The position numbers were made by a program, and so were the translations under genes. The notes under the pieces are model-generated. The model saw only the letters and a list, made by a program, of their open reading frames with translations, ran no database searches and was not told where the DNA came from. A stretch of DNA of 64,000 nt from Hemileia vastatrix (lineage: Eukaryota > Basidiomycota > Pucciniomycetes > Pucciniales > Zaghouaniaceae): assembly GCA_030280995.1 (NCBI GenBank), contig JASXTE010000014.1:28118150-28182149 (forward strand), written 5' to 3'. Below are positions 12,003 through 23,222 of this stretch, one piece after another. Position 1 is the stretch's first letter, and each line of letters opens with the position of its first letter.

Positions 12003-12524
12003 CATGTGCCTCATTTTTCCCTTCCAGATTTTTTTGGAGTTTGTTTGGACCTCCTCCTCAATTAGAACCTTAAAGCCTTATAAAAAATCTAAAAAAATTA
12101 AAGTTGATGAGGTTATATCTGGAAACCACATCATCTAATTTTGGTAGCCTGAAAAACCCTATTTACTGAGCTAAAAATCATGATAGTTAATTAAAATAAC
12201 ATAACTTAAAAATAATCACAAAGACTTAATAAAAGAATTAAAAAATATAAGAAAAATAGTAAAAATTCCCCAAAAACTTTCAAATGTTCTTGAGACTCCC
12301 ACCTTTCATATCCATTCTTTTTTGAGCCTATATCTGCATTTATTGACTGTCAATTAAGTATTTTATCTTTATGCAATTATTAGACTAATTTTAGTGATAA
12401 AACCAAATATTTTCTTTATAATAAATTATACTATAATAAAATAGCTTTTTAAATCTCCATAATAAGTGACACATATTAAAATATAAGCATTTTTCAGTGC
12501 CATACTAAACTTTAGACTGCTACA
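12003..12524 (-). mobile_element. Family-B LTR, right part (split by Gyp-1)
   Basis: Aligns with 62374-62935: the shared order includes TTAGAACCTTAAA, AAATATAAGAAAAATAGTAA, GTTCTTGAG and TACTAAACTTTAG. It ends CTACA where the intact copy ends CTACCACA. Left flank TTTGT and right flank TTGGT agree at 4 of 5 positions, compatible with an LTR that lost its internal part, but this is weak. Confidence 0.65.
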
Positions 12525-13478
12525 TTGGTTATAGATTGGACAAAATGTTAGGACCTAAGAGGGTGGACTACTGCTACTAGCACTGACACTAGCCTAAAAC
12601 AGGATTTAATATGCCCCTACAGAAGCGAGGAGACTAACTAGACTGACTGTTTTGGGGCTTTTAAAAGTAAGGGTTACAACCAACAAGACTAAGAAGTAAC
12701 TGGATTACAATATAAGTTTTCCAATGAGGAGCGCTCCACAGCACATGCACCATAAAACCCCCTTATGAAATATCCCCTCTTTCTCCTCTCACAATGCATA
12801 GTGCCCATAGTGCTCCTCCTTTTCACCTCTCAACCAAATCCTAACAAGATAGAACCATGTATGTAAAAAATCACTTGATGTTACTGCATTTTTTCCTGTT
12901 TCCTAAGTGTAGGAGAGAGAGAGGGGAGAAGAAGGGACTTAAGGGTAGGTGAGTGAGAGGGGAGGGGAGCAAGAGTGGTGGTGAACAAGAGGGATTTCAA
13001 GGTGATTTAGGGGAGGTGGAGTGGGAGAGGGCTCAAGGGTAGGAGAGATAGAAGGGAGACATGGGAAGGAGAGGTAGGGGAGGGGACCTAACAGGGGAGA
13101 GCATCTTCCCTCATGTCAGTACCTGTTGCTAATTTTGGCATAGCCACATATAGGCAGTCCAAAAAGGAAAATGCAACAGTAATTCTAGACATTCTCACAC
13201 TATGAAGGCAGTAGTTTAATTTTTTGATGTCTGATACATTAATCACTACTAGCATAATGTGACCCACACTCTGCATGGAGTTCAATGTGGAATCATAATT
13301 ACTGGCTGAGGTCGCTGCATGCAGATGGGCTTCACCCAGCTGAAAAGCAGGCTGGTGTATTCAATGTTGAGTCAGTTGGGTCAGGTAGGGTTTGATTAAA
13401 CAATTCATAAAGAGCAAATAGGTTTTTGCAATCTTTTATTATTATAAAGACAAAATACAAAATGGCTTCTATTCATTT
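12525..13478. other. Unassigned interval with a purine-rich tract
   Basis: No gene or repeat of known type was recognised. Positions about 12905-13110 are almost all A and G on the plus strand (GGGAG/GAGAG-like), a strongly strand-asymmetric tract of roughly 200 bp. The rest shows no convincing coding signal. Confidence 0.5.
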
Positions 13479-13483
13479 AGTAA

Positions 13484-13672
13484 TGTTATGTATGGAACTT
13501 AATATACTTAGTGATTATGTGTTATGTACCTAGTTTGTCTTGTATAAAATCTATGGTGCAGCCGACGCGTCTAACTCCGGTTCACTCCGGACGAAGCGCT
13601 GACACTGCTACCATAGGTGAGTAATGGAAAATTAGGGTTCACTCCGGACGAAGCGCTGACACTGCTACCATA
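13484..13672 (+). repeat. 5' LTR of Cop-1
   Basis: Starts TGTTATG and ends CTACCATA. It holds two direct copies of a roughly 43-bp unit (GGTTCACTCCGGACGAAGCG through CTGCTACCATA), one internal and one at the LTR end. Both copies are kept in the 3' LTR and in both Cop-2 LTRs. Confidence 0.93.
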
Positions 13673-13884
13673 GGTTATGGGCTGTCCCTGATTAGAAACT
13701 AGCAGTATTCTTAATCTTGTAAATTCCCGGAACAGATTGTGTACCCCGAGTTTGTCCCTCGTTAAAAGTGCCTACGTTTATTGGAGTGTTCAATTAATTC
13801 TTAACACCCACCTATCGATTCGCTCAATTAATTCTTGGCGTCCAACTCATCTCCAACAATTCTTTCCTGCCTGGAATTTAATTC

Positions 13885-16800
13885 ATGCCTCTAAACCCCA
13901 GCATATCTGATCCATTCCAATCTAAACCAAAACTACAACGCAACCGACCTGCCCTTACCCGGGAACTTAAAAACCTCGACTTACCTCCTCACCTGTCGAC
14001 TCCTCCAAACATCACCAAACGCGACAGACAACGTTCCCGTTCATTCTCCGGCACCGTTTCGCCGATATCTTCTTCCAGTGGCGACACTGCTAAACCGTTT
14101 TTCGACCCTTCTCCATTTCCGCACAAAATAAACTCCAACCCTTCTTCCCCATTTAAACAACAACCTCTACATTCCTCATCTCCACCTCATCCTCGTATCA
14201 TACCATCCTCGGTAATGTCCTCGACCACGAGACCACAACCAGAAGTGCCAATCTCCGTATACAAAGGCAAGGATTGCGGCGAAGTTATTGACGATATCCT
14301 GGCGCAAGTGAAACATATGCCGAAACTCAAGGCTGATGGCTCAAATTGGCAAACCTGGTTTAAAAGCGTTACCCTGTTTATGCAACGCCGTTTCAGGTCG
14401 ACAAAATACACTACTGATGTCAACGCCATAACAGATGCGACTGGTGCTTTTGAGGACGAGATGTGTTGGCATATCATATACTTCACAATCGAGGAAAAAT
14501 TGCAAGGTTTTATCGACGTTGGCACGACGTGTTTTCATGCGTACAATGTTCTTTCCTCTAAGTTTGAGACTACAACTCACACCTCCCGTATAGCCCTCTT
14601 TAACGAACTCTTCAAAATAAAAATGTCACCTTTCGCCAATCCCATGTCTCATGCCGATAACATTAAAAGAATTTTGGATTCGTTAAAGCGCTCGGGTTTC
14701 CGTCTTGGTTACGACGAGCTAGGAGCCATGTTTCTTCAATTATTGTTGCCTCCATCGGTAGCAAATCTTTCTACGGAACTCAGCAGGCATTTTGAATTGC
14801 GAAAGGACATTGCCCAGCCATCATATGAGGATATGCTGACGGCGCTTCAAAATGCGTTTAAAAACTCTCCGGCATCTTCTTCCATCACTTCCACCGCTAT
14901 GTCAACTGCAGTGGAAGGTGAGGTCTCTTCCCTAGCTTTTAGATGTGGGAAGATGGACAGTTATCGTCCAGCCGACCGTCGACTCACCTGCAATCTATGC
15001 CATTCTACAGAACACCTTTTACGCAATTGTCCTTACAATGGCAATGGCTCAGCTTTCAATTCTGAAGTTTGGGCGCAACGCGAAGCCCACCTTCAACAAG
15101 CTTGGTCTGCGGTTAATCAAATTCGACGCAACCTCACTGACAAAAAGGGGAAACAATCGTCTTCCAAAGTACGACTGAATGAAATCGATTCCTTGGCCTT
15201 TGACATCCTGACAACTTCTCTGAACGAACTCGACCTTGGTAGTGAAGAGTGGTTGAATGTCCTGGATGCAGATGGAACTAAAGGTATTTTTGACACTGGT
15301 GCCACTCATCATGTCACTGGAGATGTACGTCTTCTCTCTAACTTCCAGAAGTTAAAAACACCAATTTCAGTCAAAACGGCAACTGATTCAGCTGCTGCTT
15401 TTATTACGGGATACAGCGATATGATAATTAAAGGACACGAAGAACGTTTAATTAATGTTAAAAATGTTTTTTATTGTGACAAAGCTAAATCAACGCTTAT
15501 CTCCCCTTTTGATCTGTTACGCCATAATGTTTCTTTAACTTTGAATGATTCTCATGATTTTATAATCTCTAAAGATTCTGATGTTTTATTTACTGCTCCA
15601 CTGTCCTCACATGAACGCAAATGGACTGTAACCCTATTCTATCCTTGTACGCTAGATTTAACATCCTTTGCAATTAATTACTTTAATTCTTTATCGTCTG
15701 CCACCCTACCAGCCCCTTTTGTTCCTCCATCGACAATTCCTCACATTCCTTACCCCAAGGCCGTGCCTAACTCGATAATGGACTGGCACCGTAGACTGGG
15801 CCATACAAGTATTAGGGTTTTGCAACGTATTGCCAAATTAGGGTTATGCACCAATGCGCCTTCAAATGTACCATGGTGTAAACTGCATTGTGACATTTGT
15901 GCTGTGTCCAAGAGCAAACGCCGCACCACCCGCATTGCTAATAATCGAGATCATGGTCTGATGGACCTAATAGTCTCTGATTTAGTGGGGCCCATGGTGG
16001 ACATCACAAGTGATGGCGAAATTTATGTGGCAACCTTCAGAGAATCTTTCTCATCCTATGGAGAAGTATTCATATTGAAAAAGAAATCTGATGTTTTTGA
16101 CGCTTTTATTAACTTTAAGAATAGGATGGAAAATGTCACCAACTGTTGCATGAAAATCCTGCGCACTGATAATGGAAAGGAGTATATGAACAATAAATTC
16201 AATACGTTTCTATCTAACAATGGAATTCTTCACGAACATTCAATGCCCTACCACCATGAACAAAATGGATTAGCAGAACGGTTCAATGAAACTATAGGGG
16301 AAATAGCAAGAACTATACTGCTTGCTTCGAACTTACCACCTACCTTTTGGACCATGGCATACTGTTGGGCATCATACGTCCACAATAGACTCCCGAACGT
16401 CTGTGTTGCTAATTCTACTCCTTACCAAGTAATTTTTGGATGCATGGCAGATTTGTCCCCCATTAAAATATTTGGGCAATGGGCATACGTCCATATCCCT
16501 TCTGAAAAAAGGACTAAAATGGAGGTAAGAGCCATGAGATGCCGCGTCGTTGGTTTTTTGAATGGCGGGAAGGGATGGATTTTTTGGCATCCAGAAACTA
16601 ACACTTTTGTCCAATCAGCCATGGCCACTTTCATTCCTGAGGGGGACGAATCTGAGAATAAAATCCTCTCTACCGAATATACAAGTAGACCTACTGCCAA
16701 AGGTGATCTGTCTTTTATCCTCAATTCTCTAAAATTTGGCGACTTTACTGCTGAAGAAACGATTGCCACTCAAGACGCTTTGGTTGATTATATTGAACGA

Positions 16801-18349
16801 AACTCCAATGATTTGTCAGACCGCCTTCCACGAACGTATAATCAAGCAATGAAGAGACCTGATGCTGATTTATGGAAGGCAGCCTGTGACCAAGAACTAT
16901 CCAATATGTCTAACATGAACGTTTGGGATCTTGTACCCCTTCCTGAAGGGAAAACAGTCACAGGAGCAAGATGGGTATTTGCCCTCAAGAGAGATGAATT
17001 CGGCAAGATTGTCAAACATAAGGCGCGCTATGTTGCGCAAGGTTTCAAACAGATAGCCGGTGTTGACTTCCACGAAACTTTCGCGCCAACTGCCACTTTC
17101 GCCTCCCTACGTTTAATCCTCACCTTAGCTGCTACATATAATTGGCCAATTAAAACTTTTGATGTCACTGCAGCATATCTTCACAGTGACATAGACGAAG
17201 AAATCTACATTCGCCAGCCTGAGGGGTCCAACACGTCCAATCCAACTCTTGTCTGCAGACTCAAAAAAGCACTGTATGGCACCAAACAAGCGGCCAGATG
17301 CTGGTGGAAGCACCTGAACGGTATTCTTGCAAAGTTAGGTTACGTCTCCAGCAACCAAGACTCAAGTGTATATGTTTTATCTAAACAGGGTAAAAAAGGT
17401 ATGCTTTGGATACATGTTGATGACGGCGTGGTAGTGGGGAGTGATGGTGGTATATTGAAGGAGTTGGAAGATGATATGGGTAAGGTTTTAAAAGTAAAAT
17501 GGAATGACGGTATCTCTTCAATTGTGGGTCTGGCTATTTCCAGATGCGATAAAGGTTTCACGATTTATCAACCCGCACTTGTAAACAAGATCCTCAATGA
17601 ACACAATCCAGCACATTTGACATCCACTTCCCCCCTTCCCAGTGGCCTTTCCCTCCAGTCCCTCAAAGAAAAAACTCATGCTGCTCTTCAACCGTTGAAA
17701 TTCTTATCTATAATTGGCTCGTTATCATATCTGGTAGCTGGTTCTAGGCCTGATCTAGCGTTTCCTGTAAACTTCCTGGCAAGACATGCATCAAGACCAG
17801 GTAAAGTTGAATGGGACGCGCTGAATCATTTGCTTAGATATTTACAGTTCACCAAAGATTTAAAATTTCATCTATTCCCAACTTTCAACCATATGCCATC
17901 AACTGAAGTGTACTGCGATGCAACATGGGGTGGAGAATTTGCAAGAGCAACAGGGGGTCACATCTTACAAGTCAATGGATGCCTCATTCTATGGCAATCC
18001 AAACGTCAAACACGTGTGGCTACGGCATCACTGCACTCAGAATTAATGGCGATGTCAAATGCAACACGTCAAGCTTTATGGATGAGGAACCTGCTGAGGG
18101 AGGTGGATCTATGTCATGGACCGACTAACTTGTATTGCGACAATAAGGGGGCAATAGTAGCGGCCACTGACAACCCGTCTGACAAGCGCTGCAGACACGT
18201 TGACAGGGATTTTTATTTTGTTAACAAGCAAGTGCACAGACGGGAAATTAAAATTGAATGGGTCTCGTCAAACAATCAACTGGCGGACCTCTTGACAAAA
18301 AATCTTGGTCCAAATGTGTGGAAAGATAAGAGACATCTACTTGGTATAT

Positions 18350-18391
<42 letters not shown>

Positions 18392-18588
18392 ATGATATAC
18401 ATATTTTACAGCATTTCTTTTCTATCGATTTTCTTTCTTTTATTTTTATTTTTTCCTTTCGTTGTCTTAGGGTCTGTTATTTTTCTTTCTCTTTCTTTTT
18501 TCATTACATGGTAGTCGGGAAATCACTAAGAGGGGGGGTGTTATGTATGGAACTTAATATACTTAGTGATTATGTGTTATGTACCTAG
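13885..18588 (+). CDS. Copia Gag-Pol polyprotein
   Basis: A single 1,567-codon frame. Approximate residue order: Gag with DGSNWQTWFKSVTLFMQRR (about 150), zinc knuckle CNLCHSTEHLLRNC (about 369-382), aspartic protease IFDTGATHHVTGD (about 470), GAG-pre-integrase DWHRRLGHTS (about 635), integrase with D699 (IVSDLVGPM), D762 (RTDNGKEYM) and E798 (NGLAERFNE), RT with HVDDGVVVG (D1179-D1180), and RNase H with YCDATWGGEFARATGG (about 1345). All catalytic acids are present. The true C-terminus is probably near 18350 (HLLG). A run of 36 A's (18354-18389) there encodes poly-Lys and carries the frame on into the LTR. Start ATG is chosen as the first Met, with Cop-2 homology beginning at the same point. 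Confidence 0.95.
18354..18389 (+). repeat. A36 homopolymer at the end of the Copia frame
   Basis: Thirty-six consecutive A's directly after the last conserved Pol residues. At the same place Cop-2 reads a short T-rich stretch with a TGA stop. The tract has apparently displaced or bypassed the original stop codon. Confidence 0.9.
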
Positions 18589-18727
18589 TTTGTCTGGTAT
18601 AAAATCTATGGTGCAGCCGACGCGTCTAACTCCGGTTCACTCCGGACGAAGCGCTGACACTGCTACCATAGGTGAGTAATGGAAAATTAGGGTTCACTCC
18701 GGACGAAGCGCTGACACTGCTACCATA
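18539..18727 (+). repeat. 3' LTR of Cop-1
   Basis: Almost identical to the 5' LTR, directly preceded by the polypurine tract and followed by the AGTAA duplication. Confidence 0.93.
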
Positions 18728-18732
18728 AGTAA

Positions 18733-19266
18733 ATCTCACTTGGAAACAGCTTATGGCACCTTTATAAATCACACTAAAATGATAAATGGGGTTGCCGCAT
18801 AGAAAATGAGCTCACTGAGTCTGAAATCAAAAGGATCACATTTCTTAAAAATCAAAAATATGATGACATTTCCAGATAGAAGAGTTTGCTTGTGCACCCA
18901 CAAAACGCAAAGAATGAGAATAAAATTTTGGTTCATGGCTAAAGCATGCTAAGTTTGAAAGTCATACCAAAATAAAAAGTGGCATGAAAAATTGACGGGC
19001 CACAGTACAACGTTATAGGCTCCACACATTACCCACGAAGTTAGAAACAGGGACACACACTCCAAAAAATCAACCTTTATTCAAATGAAAAATTACGTGT
19101 AATTTTCACCATATCACCATCCTCAAAAGCTAAAGCCTATCATTTTCTGTTCTAATTTCACAATTGTGATAAACTAGTCATTCAATGATGGCAAGATTGT
19201 TTAAATTGCTCAATGGCACCCCAAAAATGTTTCTAAAACATTGCAAAAAGTTATATATGTTAGCTA
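18733..19266. other. Interval 3' of the AA9 gene
   Basis: No coding region, RNA gene or repeat was recognised. By position it is the downstream region of the minus-strand AA9 gene, cut by the Cop-1 insertion. Confidence 0.5.
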
Positions 19267-20590
19267 CTACCAATGGACAATGTATGCGAGGAAAACTCGT
19301 ACACCACAGTTTTCTTTTACACAATTGTGATAAGCTTTAACAAAGCTACTAGTGCCACACAAACAGTGTTTTTTACTATCCTTGCAAGCGGGAGCCAAAG
19401 AACCAATTTCCTCAATTTTCTTATTCAGACAATGTTGAGCGCATTGTTGGGCAGCGTATGGGTGGGTTCGAGAGTCGTCTTTTGAATATAATTCTCCAGC
19501 ATGCTGAAGTGTCCCAGATGCTTCTTGATTTCCGCTAAAAGCTGAAAACAGTGGTGGTCCTGGAATCGCGTCATTTTCCAAATTTTTTGGGGCATAACTG
19601 CCTGGAAAATGGGCCTTAGGGACTTCATCCAGTGATATAGGATGCAGTGGCTGCTCTTTCACGTATATCTGCCCGCAGAATGGGTAATACTGGTCTTGGA
19701 AACCTTCTTGTGCTACGGATTCACCAATTACAATTCTGTTAAAGCCCAAATCACCAGGCAAAGATTGAATGAATGTATTCACAGGGGAAATCAGTAGGGA
19801 TGTACTAGATAAAAAGTACACTTCAAATCGAGAGAGCTTTCAGGAAGACTCGCTAGTAATTCCCCCACTTTCCCCGCTGGCCATTTATATTTAAAGCAAA
19901 TATTTGAATGTACGCCACTTACAATTCTAAACGCAGTATGTAGCTGCCCTGAGGAATGCTTGGCGGAATTACTATTTCCCATAAATGCCCATCTAGTTGT
20001 GGTATATATGCGTGAGTTAATTTATTTTGAATCGCATCAGGTTCGGACTGAATTTTAAAATAATCGGTTTGAGAAGCGTCAAAATGTTCACAATCTGTTG
20101 CTGACTTTCCACAGAGGCCCAGATAACAATGAACATGTCCTTTGTGGTGTGGCCAACTATAAGAAGAACGAGGTTAAGAAGAACTTTACGACATTTTGAT
20201 GAGAATTACATATTCTTACCCAGAACCATCAGCTCCAGAAATTATTAATTTAATTTTCCCTCCAGGTTCAATTGGTATAGTATGGCCTGCACTTTGTGAA
20301 GCAGCACTAAAAATGACCCCACTGGGATGTGCAACTTTGCCAAACGGAGTGTGTGCGGCCCCACAAACAATAGCAGCATCCGTGACAAACTTGCTACCAA
20401 TCCACCCAGTATTGTCAGAAATGCCACGAAAAGCGGAGTGTTTAAGGTCAACTCCTCGTTGAGAAGGTTCCCAACCTTTACTAGCATTCACCCAGTGATG
20501 CTTCAAAAATCCATGAGCATAGGCTGTAGGAAGTGGAATGACGAAGGCCAAAATAAAAGTAAAAAGAGGGTGAAATGTACTGAAAAACAT
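19267..20590 (-). CDS. Secreted AA9-type lytic polysaccharide monooxygenase with CFEM-like C-terminus
   Basis: Three exons: 20590-20220, 20156-19923 and 19804-19267, with introns of 63 bp (GTAAGAATATG...TTATAG) and 118 bp (GTAAGTGG...ATCTAG), giving 380 residues. Residues 1-25 are a signal peptide ending TAYA, so mature His26 (HGFLKHHWVN) becomes the N-terminal copper ligand. The second His lies in GWPHHKGHVHCYLGLCG (about 127-128). The axial-site motif is Q240-x-Y242 in DQYYPFC. The AA9 copper site therefore looks complete. AA9 enzymes oxidatively cleave cellulose and related glucans outside the cell. After a proline-rich linker, residues 323-368 hold seven Cys spaced CX3CX14CX6CXCX11CX4C with CKD, as in CFEM domains. 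The eighth Cys is not seen, so a further 3' exon is possible. Confidence 0.85.
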
Positions 20591-21059
20591 TGATAGGATC
20601 CAAATAATATTGTGAAAAAGGGGAAAACACCAATTTACTGGGAGCCAAAGTAGTATCAGATGAGACAGAGCTTAATGAAAGAGTCAGTAAAGTATAACAA
20701 CAGCAATAGTTGCTTTCTTAGGGAAGACAGTTAGGAACTTTATATTTAGTTATGAAAGAGTGAATGAAGCAGGGTCCTCTGGATGAAGAAAAGGAATCCA
20801 AGCTGGCTATTATAATTGGAAGCCAAGACCGTGCATAGAGGTTGACAAGCTCCATAAATTTGAGATTTGAGAAACTGATCTAGGAATGTACGAGGGATAG
20901 AACTGCCTAAATGATTGCGTGCTGGGGAAAGTATCCGAGCAAAAGCATCAAGCTTAACAGAAATTAAGCTAAATTATTATTTTAATGTAACAATAAATCA
21001 TTGAAATATCAAATTCATTCCTTACAGTCAAACCCGAAAACATTGAGACAAAAATGAAA
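20591..21059. other. Upstream region of the AA9 gene
   Basis: About 470 bp between the AA9 start codon and the left end of the large inverted-repeat element, presumably the promoter. I saw no unambiguous TATA box or other site. Confidence 0.45.
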
Positions 21060-21070
21060 GGCAGGTTATA

Positions 21071-21204
21071 CAGCTAATCTTGGAAAGCTTGTGGTGGATG
21101 TCTTACCTCTCATCTCCGCCAAAAGCGTAGGTCAGCTGACCTAAATTCATGATATTGGCTGGGAATGGGATGCAAAACAACCGCAAGCTTTCCAGGATTA
21201 TTTG
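21071..21204. mobile_element. Palindromic MITE-like unit in the left arm
   Basis: A 134-bp near-palindrome centred on GGTCAGCTGACC and flanked by TA. Its counterpart in the right arm is 29496-29626, so it entered before the arms diverged or belongs to the arm itself. It shares CCGCCAAAAG and AAGCTTGC-like pieces with the 121-bp MITEs at 29688-30952. Confidence 0.65.
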
Positions 21205-21375
21205 TACGCCCACAATCTACTTTTGATACTGGTATCACTTGCAATACAATTTTTTTTCGATCCACCCTTATGCGCCAAAAAGATCATGCATTTTGCTCGC
21301 ATCCCATATCACTACGCACCAAGTAAGAAATCCCTGATGGGGATATCCAGCGCGAGTTGGGCAGAGCATGACATG

Positions 21376-21540
21376 TCTATTGTAATAGAAGCCAATAGTA
21401 GCTATTATCTATTCTATTATTGATTTTGCATAATAGCTATTCTATTGTGCACAATAGACTATTATCTATTATTCTATTATTGAAAGTGCATAATAGAAAT
21501 TCTATTATGCATAATAGATCTATTGAAATAATAGCTATTA
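21376..21540. repeat. Inner left arm, TAATAGCTATT-rich inverted repeat
   Basis: Matches 28527-28690 in reverse complement over about 165 bp. Rich in short palindromes such as ATAATAGCTATTCTATT. It is continued by 21741-21759 and 25225-25305 once the two inserted elements are removed. Confidence 0.85.
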
Positions 21541-21740
21541 GGGGGTGTCAAAGTTAGAAATCTTCAATATCAAAATACCTCTTTTTTCCACCAAATCAAC
21601 CATGATTGTTTTTTAAAATATGCCATATTGTGCCCCAAAAACACCTTAATACTGAGAATTAATGTCATCTCTTTAGCTTTATTTTTGTGTCATTAAATAC
21701 CTTTTAAATAATTACAAATTTCTAACTTTGATACCCCCTA
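21541..21740. mobile_element. 200-bp Harbinger-like MITE
   Basis: Ends GGGGGTGTCAAAGTTAGAAA and the near-complement TTTCTAACTTTGATACCCCC, flanked by TTA on both sides. The undisturbed right arm (about 28520-28545) shows the empty site with a single TTA. It has no coding capacity. The GGGGGTGTCA start is shared with the adjacent Harbinger-type element, which may mobilise it. Confidence 0.85.
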
Positions 21741-22044
21741 TTATAATAGCTATATATTAGGGGGTGTCAGTTCTGGCAAATCTGCACTTACAAATCCGCA
21801 CTTAAATAAGTGCAGATTTTCAAAACACACTAGCCCCAATACTGGTGGATTTCAAAATGAAATAAGTCACTTATTTCACTCAAATCCGCACTTTCTCAAC
21901 CAAAAGTGCTGATTTCACCATCAAGTCTCATTTCACTGATTTGTCAGCATCATCCCATTCATACGCAGCACTCCGCAGCATAACACTTCATAACTCAAAA
22001 CATCGTACATCACTTACATCTTCATATCATATCATATAAGAGTT

Positions 22045-22773
22045 ATGCCTTCCTCACTTTCAAATCATGATAAATTACATAAAGCAATGACTTTCATGGC
22101 TCTTGAACTGCTCTTGGACTCTGATTCCGATTCTGATTCTGATCTAGAAGAAGATTTTGTCTTTTTATCAAAAATGGCCACGAAACGTTACCTTCTTCCC
22201 AGAAAGCCTCAAGTACTTCATACCCCCAAGTACACCATCCAAACACTTCTTAACCTATCTACACCCAGTTTTAGACAGCTGTTCAGGACTTCTCAGGAAT
22301 GTTTCCTTAAATTGCTTGAGCTTATTCAGGATCATCCCATATTTCACAATAATTCTCAAAAAGAACAACGACCTCCTTCAATTCAATTGGCCATCACACT
22401 ATGTTGTTTGGGTTCAAATGGTAATGGAGCCACTTTGAAACGTTTAGAAAATGTCTTTTATTTAGGGTATGGTTCAGTTAACACTTATACCAAATGATGT
22501 ATCACTGCCATCAACTCCTTGGAATCTCAACTTCTCACCTGGCCAACAAAAGAAGAGCGACTTGAATCATCTCAGGTTATGCAAGCAAAGGGCTTCCCAG
22601 GATGTATTGGTTTTGTTGATGGTACTACTATTTCTTTGAGCCAGAAACCTGCTCATGGTGGAAACAATTACTTTCACATCCTCATCAAAAATTTTCACCA
22701 AAATATTTACAAGTCAAAAAAATTCTATATCTGTTTTAAAAAATTGGCAATACTCTCCCCTGCATTTTATTGA
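22045..22773 (+). pseudogene. PIF/Harbinger-type (DDE_4) transposase, partial
   Basis: Frame 1 is open from ATG 22045 except for one TGA at 22495-22497, where CGA (Arg) would restore it. The N-terminal half has the helical region (FRQLFRTSQECFLKLLELI) and LAITLCCLGSNGNGATLKR, then FYLGYGSVNTYTK. After the stop come SQVMQAKGFPGCIGFVDGTT and ISLSQKPAHGG, with the first catalytic Asp (VDGT) of DDE_4 nucleases. The second Asp and the Glu were not found downstream; an approximately 90-bp repeat (22700-22785 and 22800-22885) follows instead. This copy is probably inactive. Confidence 0.75.
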
Positions 22774-22883
22774 AGCAAGGGGTGGATATCACCAAAATTT
22801 TTCTAAGTCATCAATTTCACATGTCAGATTTGAAAATTTGGCAATACCCCCCCCCTGCATTTTATTGAAGTAAGTGGTGGAAG

Positions 22884-23220
22884 TCATCTAAATTTAATAT
22901 AATTACATAAATTATTTAATAAATATCTAATATATATCAATTTCCCTAGTTTAAAGTAATGACAATCCCTCAAGCCAAAATGCAGATCAAATCTAGAAAC
23001 AAAAGTTTGGGACTTTCCACAGGTATAGGCTGGAGGAACCCCATGAAACAAATAAATTTTATCATGATTACCTTTTATACAACACAAGGTTGTGGGCCCA
23101 TTACTTTAGTTGAGGAAATTGATATATAAAAAATATTTATTAAAAATTTATGAAAAAATATAAAATTTTCAATTACAACTCTAATCCCCATACTTTTTGG
23201 ATCTAGATAAAGTTTTTTTA
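22884..23220 (-). CDS. Possible 3' exon of the Tet-like gene
   Basis: The minus strand is open for about 67 codons containing GNHDKIYLFHGVPPAYTCGK and FGLRDCHYFKL. It could join the oxygenase through a GTAAAG donor at about 23207 and a CTAAAG acceptor near 23105. I do not recognise the sequence; the splice proposal is speculative. Confidence 0.25.
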
Positions 23221-23222
23221 AA

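Larger units (their letters stand above)
13484..18727 (+). mobile_element. Cop-1: near-intact Ty1/Copia retrotransposon
   Basis: A 5,244-bp element with 189-bp LTRs and a perfect 5-bp target duplication, AGTAA (13479-13483 and 18728-18732). I found one difference between the LTRs (GTCTTG versus GTCTGG), so insertion was recent. One open frame covers Gag and Pol. A purine tract, GGGAAATCACTAAGAGGGGG, lies immediately upstream of the 3' LTR. Cop-2 at 31202-36314 is an older relative. Confidence 0.95.

Noticed and set aside
13561..13672. The two GGTTCACTCCGGACG units as a CRISPR-like array.
   Set aside because: There are only two units, at fixed places within LTRs of a eukaryotic retrotransposon.
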